A stretch of DNA of 64,000 nt, taken from positions 1,006,430-1,070,429 of the forward strand of contig FJOG01000001.1 in assembly GCA_900073065.1 (NCBI GenBank), given 5' to 3'. The notes beneath the pieces were generated by a model. It was not told the origin of the DNA. It ran no database searches and was given only the letters and a program-made list of their open reading frames with translations. A program made the position numbers and the translations under genes. The DNA comes from Phialocephala subalpina. Taxonomy: Eukaryota > Ascomycota > Leotiomycetes > Helotiales > Mollisiaceae. Below are positions 34,776 through 45,340 of this stretch, in pieces (within the stretch, counting starts at the first letter, position 1; the number at the start of each line of letters is the position of its first letter).

Positions 34776-35645
34776 ATGCCTCCAATCTTCGACCACATGT
34801 CCGTAGGGCAGATGCAAGCACTCATCGCGACACAGCAACGCGCCGCAGAGGAAGCAGTCCGCAATACGAGACGAGATGGCGACGCGTCTGTTGCTGCGAT
34901 TGAGGCCGCAGGTGCTCAAAGAATCGCTGAGGTCGAGGGACTTGGAGAGGTCGAAGCAGATTGCATCAGAGAGATGTACGGTGGCACTGGCGGCATAGAA
35001 ATGAAAAGATTACAAGGTGCGGACGCCGAAAACGAAGCCAGATTGGCGGAAATTGATGGCCTTGGAAGTGTTGAGGCGGACTGCATCCGAGAAGTGTTCA
35101 GTGCACAGAAGAAAATCAAGATACAGGCCGCGAAGGATGAAGCTGAGAACAGACTAGCGGAGATCGAAGGGATGGGTGAGGTTGAGGTAGACTGCCTCAG
35201 AGAGATGTTTGATGCCGAGAAGAAGATCAAGGCCCGATCCGCCGAAGATGTCGCCAAGCTACGACTGAAAGACGTTAAAGGAACAGGCGAACACGAGCGA
35301 GCCTGCATCACCGAGACATACGAAGCCGAACGGAAGGTGAAGACGGAGGAGCATAAAGCCCTTCTGAAGGAAATTAAGCAAACAAAAGAACACGAGAGGA
35401 AATGCATCACCAAGATGTTCGTAGCCGAAGAAACGGAGCGAGTTGATGCAGTACGAGCAGAACACCAGCTGAGAATGGAGCTCATGAGGGAAGAGGCAAG
35501 GCTCAAGATGGATTTGTTGCGAGAGGAGAGTACGGCTAGGAGAGGAGCCGTGAGGGATAATGTTGAGGCTACTGTAGGTAGGGCCTCGTCGGAGGTCTCG
35601 ATGGAATCGTCTAGGGCTGCTGCGAAGAGGAAGAGGGTTGCATAA
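34776..35645 (+). CDS. coiled-coil protein of Cys-centred ~37-residue repeats
   Basis: Single-exon gene for a 289-aa, highly charged, mostly helical protein that I do not recognise. After a short head (MPPIFDHMSVGQMQALIATQ) there are five imperfect repeats of ~33-41 residues between about residues 48 and 235. Each follows the plan (L/I)-x-(E/D)-(V/I)-x-G-x-G-x-(V/H)-E-x-(D/A)-C-(I/L)-x-E/K-x-(Y/F)-x-A-E-x-K-(I/V)-K. Each repeat keeps one central Cys (EADCIREMY, EADCIREVF, EVDCLREMF, ERACITETY, ERKCITKMF). The tail is Arg/Glu-rich (MELMREEARLKMDLLREES) and ends in a basic AAAKRKRVA that could be a nuclear signal. A long alpha-helix with a Cys stripe is plausible. No signal peptide or membrane segment is seen. 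Confidence 0.75.
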   Translation: MPPIFDHMSVGQMQALIATQQRAAEEAVRNTRRDGDASVAAIEAAGAQRIAEVEGLGEVEADCIREMYGGTGGIEMKRLQGADAENEARLAEIDGLGSVEADCIREVFSAQKKIKIQAAKDEAENRLAEIEGMGEVEVDCLREMFDAEKKIKARSAEDVAKLRLKDVKGTGEHERACITETYEAERKVKTEEHKALLKEIKQTKEHERKCITKMFVAEETERVDAVRAEHQLRMELMREEARLKMDLLREESTARRGAVRDNVEATVGRASSEVSMESSRAAAKRKRVA

Positions 35646-36173
35646 GGTGAGGGAAAGGATCGGACACAGCTGGGATATCGGCGTAAGTGTTTCCTGAAGT
35701 TTTCTACGTTGCGAGATCGTATGCGAATGTTTCGACCATATATGCAAATACGAGGTCAAGATGGCCTCCCATCTCATTGGATGCTGGTTCTATTCTATTT
35801 GAAGTCCATCTTAGCAAAATGCATGTTCTTTTTTCTGCTAGATCTTGTTGGTGGTGGGCGTTCGGAGGCCATTCAGTTGCGTTGGAGTGGGATAGGTGTA
35901 AATCAATAGGCAGGCGGCGACATATTGTATTCAATCCAGAGCAGCTGCACATCAACTTGAGCATGCAAATTCCACGCCCTGGGCCAAGTCTATTCCTAGT
36001 ACAGTCATGTGTCATATTTAAACATCAGAACAATGGAGAATTATAAAATATACATATCGACTAATGTCCACAAAACACTTGTTACAAAAACAAGAGTCGG
36101 CAAAAATTCAATGAAGACGTGGGTCTAAGCAAGCTCATTGCGAGAAACATAACCACGCGGCGCCAGCAAAAGC
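35646..36173. other. convergent intergenic region
   Basis: 3' regions of the repeat protein and of the minus-strand surface protein. AT-rich towards 36050. No gene recognised. Confidence 0.5.
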
Positions 36174-36942
36174 TCAGGCCGGTGCTTCAGAGGCATAGGG
36201 CATGGTAGCCTTGTTTTCCATTGCTGACAGCGTGTTGTAATCCTGCAACGGAACAATCTTCCTTCGTCTTTCCCAAAACGCCCAGGCAATCGCAAGGAGT
36301 AAAAGCAGACCAAGTGGTATTCCTACTGCCGCTCCAACGATATTTGTAGAGGATCCTGTTGTGGTGGGACATTGATTCGTATTCAAGGCCGATGGTGAGG
36401 ATGATGGAATTGACGTAGCTGATACAATGGAGACAGTTTTCGTCGTGGAAATTGACGAACTGGAAATGGATGTGGAGGAAGAGATGCTGCGGTCGCCAGT
36501 GATATTGAATTCCTGTGGGCCTCCGACAAGCAAGTTGAATCGCACGCTAGAATCGGTGCAATCGCCTAACAGACTGCACACCCATTGCAAGTTTCCAGTC
36601 AATGCATCGCACGCCTTGAGAAAGGTCCAGCTGTTCTGAGCCCCTATATTGTCGTCGTCAGATTCCGCCAAACACTTTCCAAGACTCGGACATACCAGCA
36701 TTTCGACCAGTGGAATCAGTACACAGAGTAGGACACGTGCCATCTCTGTATGTTCGATCCGTACATCCCCCTCTATAAATCAAGCCATTGTTACTCAAGC
36801 AGAGATTTGTCCCTACGCACGTTTCTCCTACAGCACAGCAGACACTCTGAGCAGCAGATGGGTTGCAAGGAACGAATTGAGGCGAGCTCGAGGCGCCGTT
36901 TGATTGGCCATCTGGGAAAAAGCATACAGAAGAATTGCTCAT
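36174..36942 (-). CDS. single-pass cell-surface protein, Cys-rich ectodomain
   Basis: Predicted 238 aa from two exons, 36942-36696 and 36643-36174, with a 52-nt intron. Layout is typical of fungal surface sensors or adhesion proteins. A Cys-rich ectodomain (CFFPDG, FVPCNPSAAQSVCCAVGETC, GGCTDRTYRDGTCPTLC, KACDALTGNLQWVC) is followed by a Ser/Thr-rich stalk. Then come one membrane helix (IVGAAVGIPLGLLLLLAIAWAFW), a basic stop-transfer RRRK and a short cytoplasmic tail. The family with an N-terminal YPDG/FPDG motif is common in filamentous ascomycetes and uncharacterised. The chosen start has no signal peptide, so an upstream exon may be missing; I could not find a convincing one. Confidence 0.72.
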
Positions 36943-37192
36943 CTTGATACAGACGATTCAGACGCTCAGTGCTAGGAGCAAAGTTACTGAAAACAAGCAG
37001 CAATAAGGGATGATCGCGGTCCCGAGAGCATGGGACGTGGGTTGTTAAATGGAAATCAGGGAGCGAGAACACGCCCCAAGACCTGGCCACTCGACGATGG
37101 GCCAAGCTGAAAGTCATATTGCTTTCTAGGCCCTCAATCTGGCCCTTCACCGAGCAATCTTGTTCGTGGTAATATTCTCCAGGTTCGCCTGC
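36943..37192. other. intergenic, upstream of surface protein
   Basis: A hydrophobic stretch can be read on the minus strand near 36975-37030 but without a usable ATG or splice join. The MITE begins at 37196. Confidence 0.35.
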
Positions 37193-37195
37193 TAA

Positions 37196-37454
37196 CGAGC
37201 CTGGTGAGATAAGTCTAGGTATTAGTGCATTTTTAAGCGATTTTCAGGCTGTGCGACCCTATTTTTCAGGCTTCCGAACATCAAAATTATCGCAAACACT
37301 AGAACATTTTAAAAGAACTAGAAAGAATTGTATTATAAGATTTGATATTTAAGAATTTTACAAGTCAAATAAACTTCTTATAAAAAGGTTTCCGGTTTTT
37401 ATTTGTAATTACTAGAGAAATGCCCTAATACCTAGACTTATCTCGCCAGGCTCG
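37196..37454. mobile_element. MITE with 37-bp TIRs and TAA target duplication (PIF/Harbinger-like)
   Basis: A 259-bp non-coding element. Its left end (37196-37232) and right end (37418-37454) are inverted copies that match at 35 of 37 positions, beginning CGAGCCTGG. The trinucleotide TAA directly flanks both ends (37193-37195 and 37455-37457), fitting a 3-bp TTA/TAA target duplication as made by PIF/Harbinger transposases. The inside is AT-rich with no open frame. It is near-intact, so insertion was fairly recent. Confidence 0.85.
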
Positions 37455-37650
37455 TAAGCGCTTTGTTGGCGACCTGAACCAATCATGTCCCTCTGTCTCT
37501 CTGTTCGAGGCCAGAACGGCGGCCCGCGTACCTGCATTGCATTCAGCCCATGTGTTACACCCATAAGGCTGGCGACTGTGGCGATAAGTGACAGGAGCTC
37601 TGCAGAGGTCTAAACTTTAAACATTGTAAGAAAGTCTTAAGCGATTGGTT

Positions 37651-39748
37651 TCAGGGGTAGCAGCGAAATTTGTCACCATATGTGGCCAGAGGCGTCCCTC
37701 CGTGATCCACCAAAAGGACTATACAAGACCATATCCTGGCATAAAGGCTGGTGTAACCTCTATTCTGGGCTTTTGCCATTTTTGCAGTCGCATATGCAAC
37801 AACGCTAGTCCCCTCGTAGCTTCGAGTATTAGGATTGGCACCGGCTTCTAACAAGAGGTTAACTGCTTCCCGATTACCAATTCCAGCATGGCGGCAGTAT
37901 GTCCTCGCTCATCTCGCATGTTTACATCAGTCTCTTCTATCAAGGACTGCAGCTGGATTTTGTTGGGATGTTCATGCCAAGGTCGTAACGCTTGTAATAG
38001 GAGTGTCTCAACTATTCTTGGAGGTGACGAGAAGATTTGTGCAAGACTAACACAAGATAGATCTGGAGATGAATCCAAAAATGAATCCAAAATGGATTTT
38101 AAGTGTCTGCAAACTATCAGCACGGACTATCACCATGAGTAGCAACACATACTCCGGTCCCAGTATCTTGCAAATCGTTCTTCCATGTCGCGCTGAGATA
38201 GGCCATTCAATAGCGAATTCAAAAAGTCTCTGTGCAATCGACCGACCATGATAATCACGCATATCAACAAACGAGCAAAATCCTTGCGAGGCCGCAAGTT
38301 CCAATATGTCGATATATCTGTCAAAATATTCATTGCCGCTAAATAGAAGAACGTGCAAGAATGTTTCTCCTATCGTGTTTCTAGAAAGCAAACATGATGA
38401 GCCATCGTCTCTCCTCAAGATGTCGCAGACGAGTAGTAGGTTTCCCACTGCTGCTGCATGGTGGAGAAGGCTATTACCAAATTTATCCTCAAACCCCAAT
38501 TCGAGGGAATCGAGGGTTGAGCTGAGCCGAGCCCCATGAACAGTTAGATTGCATCCACATTGGACACAAAATGATTCGCGTCTAGGTCTATTTGAGCCGT
38601 AGATTCCACTTCCGAACCCGCAACATGGTCTCTCGTAAAGGGATTTGGGGCCGTTGTCGAGATGAATGATCGCATCCGGAAGCCCTACCTTGTCCCAGTC
38701 AATCAGGTCATGCCCAGGACTCGGAAACTCAACAGTACTTTCCAACCATCCACTTGACATGCTTAAAGCGTAAATCCGACTGGATCTCCGGGAATTACTC
38801 ACAGAAGCACTAAATTGATGTGGCGAAGAGACCGAGATAGTCTGGATGATAGCCGCGTACTCATAGTTCTAATGCTAATCCCGCCCGCTCGCGTTGCTCT
38901 AGAGGTCGATCGCACTATATCGGGATCTTTCAAAGCTATCGGGTTTAGTTCACTCGGTTGCGTAGTGGCTATATGCCCAGCTGTAATCGCAATCATATTT
39001 GTGTGAATACTATTATCTCTCGACACTCGCTGATTGTGGTCGCGAAAGCCACTATGATCTTGATCAACTTCAGTGTCAACTTCTTTACCACTCGACCGAT
39101 TGTCCAAATTAGGCTCAGCCGTACATGATGAACAATCAAGCGGTGAAAATTGATGTGAATACTACTGGCTCGATTGGAGTAGTGTCAGATGGGGAGATAC
39201 TCCTCCAGGAAGTATGTACTCGTAATGATGAGAGGGGTTGTAGAAAGGAGCAGCAGATTCAACAGCGCTGTCTTTTGCGGTGCACTTGGCAACTCCGTTT
39301 GCCTTGACTTGACGTTTTGTCTTGCGTTGCATGTATTTGGATATCTGGTTTTCGTTACAGCGTTTGAACTGCGCTAGTCGGTAAACGCATTGTTGTCGGC
39401 CGCGTGGTCGATATTGTCTCCATTCTGTAATATTGTCCGGAAGTAAAGCGCTCAGCTGTGCTTGGATGTTTCGAGTTCTACGATTTGGATCAACTTCATT
39501 GACTCAAGTAGAAATATGCTACACTATGTCTAGGTGATTTTCGATACATTCAGAGTGCAACGGCTTTCGGGATGGATAGAAGAGAGAAGTGTATGCTGAC
39601 TTACCTTGGATTGAAACCACCTGTCTCCAAAACCTGCTGAATATCTGTAATCTTCAGAGTTGTCATTAGGTAAAAGTCGCACTAGCTTTCTCTTCCGTGA
39701 GAAATTCCAAGGTATCTTGAGTCGCCCTCCGGGCTTGGAGGGTGCCAT
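37651..39748 (-). CDS. ankyrin-repeat protein, apparent frameshift
   Basis: Minus-strand multi-exon gene of ~570 residues. Confident exons are ~39502-39201, 39161-38803, 38761-38153 and 38106 onward, with introns of 39, 41 and 46 nt. A first exon from the ATG at 39748 (MAPSKPGGRLKIPWNFSRKR) is likely, but its donor is uncertain: the good GTAAGT site at 39604 gives the wrong phase, while 39633 fits. The N-terminal half (QAQLSALLPDNITEWRQYRP) is unrecognised. The C-terminal half has ankyrin units (DKFGNSLLHHAAAVGNLLLV, GETFLHVLL, VNMRDERGHTAAM, AVNLLLEAGANPNTR). Near 37886-37890 the repeat jumps frame: HTAAM lies in one frame and GNREAVNLLLEAG in another, one base short. This is either a sequencing error or a real lesion; without it the protein stops at 37848. 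Partners are unknown. Confidence 0.65.
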
Positions 39749-40152
39749 AATACTGGTTTGAACTGGTGCGGTATCAGCAAGGCTGTGGGCGTGAAGTTAG
39801 ATGAAATTCGGTAGACCCGAATTCAACCTAGTTTCAAAATTTGCCGATCTCGTGCCTGTCGAATGAACGAATATCAAGTATAGTCATCTCGAGACCAGAT
39901 GTTGAGATCCTGAATGTGGCAGATAGAGTTGAAAAGACGATTTGAGCAGACGGCTGGAAATGGTACGAATGCAGAGCACCCATGTTTTTGCGCGCTCACT
40001 GCGGCCGATCGGTTACGGTAGGACAAAGTCGAGGCGTTCTCAGCAATGAGACTGTCGTATTAGAAGCTACCAAGACTGGGCGGCGTTATGCATGAGGCGG
40101 GAAGCGAGCGTGCAAAAACCTCAAAACTCAGGATATGGCCGACGCTGTCCAT
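39749..40152. other. intergenic upstream of ankyrin gene
   Basis: Promoter region of the ankyrin gene. Contains the first two copies of the GTTTTTGC-RCG motif listed separately. Confidence 0.4.
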
Positions 40153-40687
40153 TCACGACCCGCGATTCGAGCCTGCTTGATGAGACACAACAGCTTTCTT
40201 GTCTGCAGCAAGAGACACGATCAAAACTTGCTTGGTGGTGCTTTGCACGTGACCATCTCGAGCACTCAAAATCCCATTGCTTTTGTCAAATGCAGGTACC
40301 ATCGTCACTGAGAAGGAGCGTCCATATCCTGGCTCCAAGGAGATCAGGCGTCTCAGTTCGTGTGAAGTGGGGTCGTGCAAAAACCACCAAAACCTACCAT
40401 CATCTGTTGTTAGATCCTTGTGCAAGTGAGACGTATATCTGGTATCAAATCCGTAGCGAGTGAGCAAAAACTCCGTAACCCACTCCTTATCAGTCGATCG
40501 TCCGAGACCACCTCGTAAGCAACATCCCCGTATTTCACAAGCTATCCATGGTGGCTTGTAAGAGGAGAACGCGCAAAAACCCATGAGCCTCCAAGAAAGC
40601 GTGACCCAAGCCAATGAACATTGGTGGTACTGAATCCAGTCCCTCGGGTCGTCTTGCGGGGTTGTCATAGTTGAGCGTGCAAAAACT
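39984..40687. repeat. five scattered copies of a GTTTTTGCRCG motif
   Basis: GGTTTTTGC(A/G)CG followed usually by (C/T)TC occurs at 39984-39997 (plus strand) and at 40106-40120, 40371-40385, 40567-40581 and 40673-40687 (minus strand). The flanking sequences differ, so these are not simple tandem copies. Function unknown. Confidence 0.55.
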
Positions 40688-40884
40688 GGTTCCCGCAACA
40701 CACGGAATGGTATGGCATTCATGCTTGTTGTTGGTTTTCGAGTTGGTGATCCAGCCTCATCATGTCTAGCATAAAACGGCCTTCGTCCATCAGCCTTAAA
40801 AGGAAAGCTGATCATGGAATTAAGCAATGCAAAGACCTTCAAAAGTCTGGGCAGGAATTCAATCAACAAGTCAACAATTCGCAT
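40153..40884 (-). CDS. unrecognised open frame of 243 codons
   Basis: Open frame on the minus strand from the ATG at 40884 (MRIVDLLIEFLPRLLKVF). It has no intron signal, signal peptide or motif I recognise; it is rich in Trp, Arg and Phe (WIQYHQCSLAWVTLSWRLMG). Four GTTTTTGC-RCG motif copies fall in or next to it and dictate short Phe-Ala/Phe-Leu segments (FCAF, FLHD, VFAR), which suggests the frame may be incidental. It may be a relic or chance ORF. Confidence 0.25.
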   Translation of the reverse strand: MRIVDLLIEFLPRLLKVFALLNSMISFPFKADGRRPFYARHDEAGSPTRKPTTSMNAIPFRVLREPVFARSTMTTPQDDPRDWIQYHQCSLAWVTLSWRLMGFCAFSSYKPPWIACEIRGCCLRGGLGRSTDKEWVTEFLLTRYGFDTRYTSHLHKDLTTDDGRFWWFLHDPTSHELRRLISLEPGYGRSFSVTMVPAFDKSNGILSARDGHVQSTTKQVLIVSLAADKKAVVSHQAGSNRGS

Positions 40885-40952
40885 GATAGATTGAAGGCAA
40901 AAGCAGCACAATCATCAAATCATGTACATCCTCAAACGCAATTCAAGTATGA

Positions 40953-41305
40953 ATGAAATCGCCTCGCCTCCTTTACGTAGTCAAAGAATGCCAGTCTGAC
41001 CTTTCCAGCGTTCTCAAGCAACTCCAGCAGCAACGCCCAAACGACATCCCAACATACTGCAAGCACACTCGATAGCGGCACCTTGACCACCCTCATCTTC
41101 GGCATCACAGCCGCACTCATGACGGGCATCAACCTCTGGCAAAACCGGCATTACTTCCGTCGTCTGAACCCAGGCTCGCCTAACGACTCGGCTAAGATGA
41201 AAGGTATGATACCCACAATTCGACAACTCAAATTTCAAACGATAACTGATAGATATGGCAGAACTCGAAGATTGACCAAGTTTGAAGACGGGGACAGGAG
41301 GTAAC
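40953..41305 (+). other. possible small gene split over two frames
   Basis: An ATG at 40953 opens MKSPRLLYVVKECQSDLSSV for 40 codons to a TAG at 41073. The next frame then carries a coding-like stretch (LTTLIFGITAALMTGINLWQ, with a hydrophobic helix, then NRHYFRRLNPG) to a TAA at 41303. No intron joins them, so either there is a frameshift near 41075 or neither is real. A third frame (41376-41678, LPPEPILLLKAQLADVLAVF) follows and could be a further exon. Unrecognised. Confidence 0.25.
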
Positions 41306-42067
41306 ATAGCACAAGGAGAAACTCAATCGAACTCACATCCAACTCCAATAGTCTCTACATCCACTTGCAGTAACAATGAGGCACTTCATAAAGCCGGCCT
41401 TTTCACAAGCACCACGAAAACTCCCGCCGGAACCCATCCTACTACTGAAGGCCCAACTCGCAGACGTCCTCGCCGTATTCATGGACCAGGAAGCCCTGCG
41501 ACGTGCAACAGAAACCCCTTTCCAATGTCCCAAGCAGGGCAGACATTTCCACTTACAAAATGTCCCACCCACAATGGCACTCTCACTTGAACCCTCTTCT
41601 CCGCCCCTACCCCATCCTTGCTTCTCTCTCTTCTCCTCCCTGTCATTATCCGCCACTCTCCGCCAACACCCATAACAACACAATCATTCACAATCACATC
41701 AAAATGCCACAAAGGCCAATGTTTCACAAATTAGATTTATCTCTTGCTACTTGAGCTACGTACAGTATCAACTTGGTATCATAGTCCGTCCCATCCATTG
41801 CAGGCCGTTATCCCACCAAGCCATCCGCCCATCCATCCGATCCATGCATGTAATATCCGAAGTATCGAACGAGGAAAAGAAAGAAAGAAGAGACCCGCTT
41901 CCACCTTAGAAAGTTCATCCAAGAATTGAAGTAAAGTCAGGTAGGTTAAGTAATCATACAACGAAACGCGTTGATTGACAAACGTAAAAGAAAAGTATGG
42001 CTTGGCAAAGCCTCAAATTTCGCTGACAAAAGAAGAGCACGAGTAACGTGAGGTCGACGAACAAGCC
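41306..42067. other. no confident gene
   Basis: Contains the open frame 41376-41678 mentioned above and the 3' region of the minus-strand SRC1 gene. Pro/His-rich C+T tracts near 41600-41700 resemble a pyrimidine-rich leader or chance composition. Confidence 0.4.
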
Positions 42068-44380
42068 CTAATAAATCGGCCTCCCCTCCTTCCACCCCCT
42101 CTGCACCACCTCCGGACCCGGGTCACTCCCGCTTACAGGAGAGCTCATCTCATCATAAACCCCCCAACTAACGCGTCCCGACTTCCTCCTCCTGCCTGCA
42201 CCACCCTCATCCAACGCCGCCACATTCCCAACCCATTCCCAAACCCTTGAGATCTCACCATTCCTATCCTCTCTCTGCCCGGTTCTGACATTTGAGTTTA
42301 GTTCTACCACTTTCTTGACTTTATCCCATAACGTCGCTCGTTTCCGATGATTATGTTCATCCCTCAAAACATCATCTCTCAACTGCCCTATCGAAATAAA
42401 CTCTTCCGGATAACTTTCCTTATCAGCAGCATGAAGCGCAGCCTGAGTAGCTAACCTATCAAGCGTCAAAGAAACGAGATGAGGGACCTGTGCTGTTATT
42501 GCTGAGCGATAACGGAGGGAGGAGCGGATATAGAGGATAAAAACGGAAAGGAGGGCTAGAGAAGCAATTTTGAGGCGATGTCTTGCCAGATGGAGTCGGA
42601 AGGATCGTCGGAGGGCACAGGTGAGGGGGAGGCGGGAGAGGGAGGTGCTGGTGAGGAGGAGTGTGGGCCTGTGGATGAGAGGAGGAACCTGGTTAGTTGG
42701 GTTCTGTGTCAGATTTTTTTTGTGGTTTTGGTAGGTTTAAGAGATGAGATGAGATGGAATGGCAATGTAGATGATGGAAGATTGGAGGAAAATGGAGATT
42801 GAAGAACGCCAGAAGGGGAATTTAGGGATGAAAAGAATAGAAGCTTACCCGTCAACTTTGCTGACAACCTCGTCTCGCCCCTTGATCTCTCCGATGGCAC
42901 TTCCCCACAAGTCCTCAAACTCTGCTTCACTCATTCCCTTCCTCCGCTTCTTGCTTACTTCCTTCTTCAACTCCTCGGCATCAATCTCGACCATTGGCTC
43001 CGGAACACCAGCCTCATCGGTCAATTCACCACACTCGAACTTCGCCCTTCTCTCTCGAAGTTCCTCAACAACACGATCAGCCACAGCGTTGATCTTGCGC
43101 ACCTTCTCTCCATCCGGCTCGCAGGTAGGTGGCAATGGTATTAAGCCTCCTAGAGAGAGAGGATGTTCTTTCTTCACGAAATCCTGCTCACAGTCTGTTT
43201 TCATCTCGCCGTAGCAGTATGCGTGCTGAGGACAAGGTTCGCATTGTGGTTCTGCGAGTACTCGGACCCATTCAGGAACCTCAAGACCGTCTGGGATGAT
43301 TTGCGTAGCTTCCCTGCCAACACCACAGTAGCCGACTGCGCGTTTCTCGGTTCCGTACAGAAAGGCATATCCCATAGTAAGAGCAAGCAATAATGCTGAG
43401 AGCGGACCTTTCGCGCTGAATCCACGATTTTGTTTTCTCTTCGGTCGTAATGGTCCAACGGCACTTTCTCCATTGACGGCTCGTTCGCGCACCAATTCCA
43501 TCTGTGCTTCAGGTGTGAACTCCTCGCTGGCCTCGACTCCATTCTCATCGACATCCTTCATGCCATTTAGCGTACTGACTGGTATCTCGAACGTCGCAGA
43601 GGTCGGCGGATGGATACCATTTTCAGCTTGTGGTCTCGATGTACTCCTTCTCGAGCTCGACATGCTCTTTCGCTCCCTGCTCGCACTCGAACCCAAACTC
43701 TTCCGCTTCCTCTCACCACTTCCAAGACCAGGTGGCGGCGAACTACCACTCTGGAACGGATTATCGTACGTGAAAGCGCTCTCCCTTCTCGACACACCAG
43801 CTCCATCATCTACGACGTCGTATTTCTTCATCGGTGGAAGTATAGGAGCTGGAGCTAGAGCTGGAGCTAGAGCTGGAGCAACAGGGGTCGGTGCCTCACT
43901 CCTTCGCGACTTGCGAACTGATCTACCGGTATGTCCTGCATCAGGATCCGTTCCAGTCTCTGTATCCGAAGCTCGGGGATGCTTGGCAGAAGGTGTCCTC
44001 GTTCTCTTCGTAGGACTTCTCGCGACCGAAACATCCGACTCACTCTCCTCTGCCTTTATCCTAGACGTTGTCCTTCTGCCTGATCTAGCTCGTGGTGTAG
44101 GAGGTGGTGGCATGACATCTTCGTCGGCTCCTATCGTACTATCTTGAGAATCTGCATCTGTAATCCCTCTGCTTGTTCTCTTCGCGCGGGCTCGAGCTGA
44201 TAGGATCTTGCGTGATTGTGGTAGGACCTTATCCGTGAAAATCTGGATGAGCTGGGGCTTCTTTGCGCTGGCAGGGTATTCGATATCGTGGGATACGAGG
44301 ATGGATCGCAGGCGTGGGACTGTCAGACTTGATGGGTCGAAGCCTGCTTGTAGATAATCAAGGCTATCGGTGTTAGACAT
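42068..44380 (-). CDS. SRC1: inner nuclear membrane protein Src1/Heh (HeH + MAN1 C-terminal domain)
   Basis: LEM-like protein of the inner nuclear membrane that tethers chromatin and nuclear pores in yeast (Src1/Heh1, Heh2). The model is 710 aa from two exons, 44380-42849 and 42668-42068, with a 180-nt intron (GTAAGC...CCACAG). The HeH domain is at residues ~10-50 (LTVPRLRSILVSHDIEYPAS, KKPQLIQIF). A long basic Ser/Arg/Pro-rich nucleoplasmic region follows, with an Ala-Pro-Ala-Leu repeat. TM1 is at ~325-339 (ALLLALTMGYAFLY). A lumenal MSC domain starts with PQCEPCPQHAYCYG and TDCEQDFVKKEHPL, and TM2 is at ~543-557 (IASLALLSVFILYI). A helical C-terminal domain (VSLTLDRLATQAALHAAD) completes it. 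Full family architecture is present. Confidence 0.93.
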
Positions 44381-45340
44381 CTTGACTGTTGTCTGCCGGT
44401 AAAGTATTCGGAGTCGTAATCAAGGGTCGCAAATCGAAGGATATGAACTCTAAGGATAGTGAGGCGCGGTCGAGTGTTGTTTGAATGTTCTTGAATCTGT
44501 GAATAAAGAAATGTATCCTCAGAAGCTGTTGTTATCATCCAACGGCGGGCGCAATGACGTAAATAGCTTTCGCGATGTCAACACCTGATATTGTCTGCGA
44601 AGGGCTCAACAACGGAACAGGCTTTCTTCGCGCAAAGTCCTGACCTCTTGACGGCGGTTGATAACGGAGTTGCAGAGGCAAAAGCAAAGATTGTGGTGTG
44701 AGATGAAAATATTGTCGTCGTCAAGGGCAACTTAGGCGGAGAGGAGCAAAACTAGCGTGGTGTGGCGTGAAGCATTGCTTCCAGTGCTGCCTATTGGATC
44801 AGACGAAGCGAAATTTGCACCGCCACAAAATGAGGGGAGATTTTCAAGGATCTTGAGGTGGCAAAAGTTGGAGAGGAGAAGATGGTTCGAGGTTGCGAAT
44901 CTTTCATCGAAGTGTGTTCTAAAATGCCTGGAACATCGAGAAATTTTCTACCTCGGTTGATTCGTGGCTGCCTGAAAAATTTAGACGAATGTCTGTTCTG
45001 TTTACGTCACCAAATTCTGGGCAATGTGCCCTTGAAAACGTCCCTCAGGTGGAGAGACATATGCAGCAGCGAAGTGTTAATAGGTTTTGATGTAACATTA
45101 GCACTATTTCCTTCACGGTGTCACGGTTCGAAGCAAGCTATACCACAATCACAAGTCAAAATGGGAAGCGGAAGTTTTTAATTGCCAGATGGCATTTTTT
45201 TTTATTGTTTTTGTCGACTACTCAAGTCATTTTGTTACCATACCATGAGATGAAAGCTGCAGAAAATCCAAATCCAAAATCAAGCCGTCAACTCCGTCCC
45301 TAGCTGCTCAGTAGCAAGCTGTGTTTCCATGTACCATCTC
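44381..45340. other. intergenic between SRC1 and HSP20 gene
   Basis: SRC1 promoter (minus strand) and 3' region of the HSP20 gene. Small open frames at 44757-45181 on the plus strand have no recognisable product. Confidence 0.5.

Noticed and set aside
43473..44147. 224-codon plus-strand frame opposite SRC1
   Set aside because: Antisense of a low-complexity Ser/Arg/Pro region; SRC1 motifs are on the minus strand.
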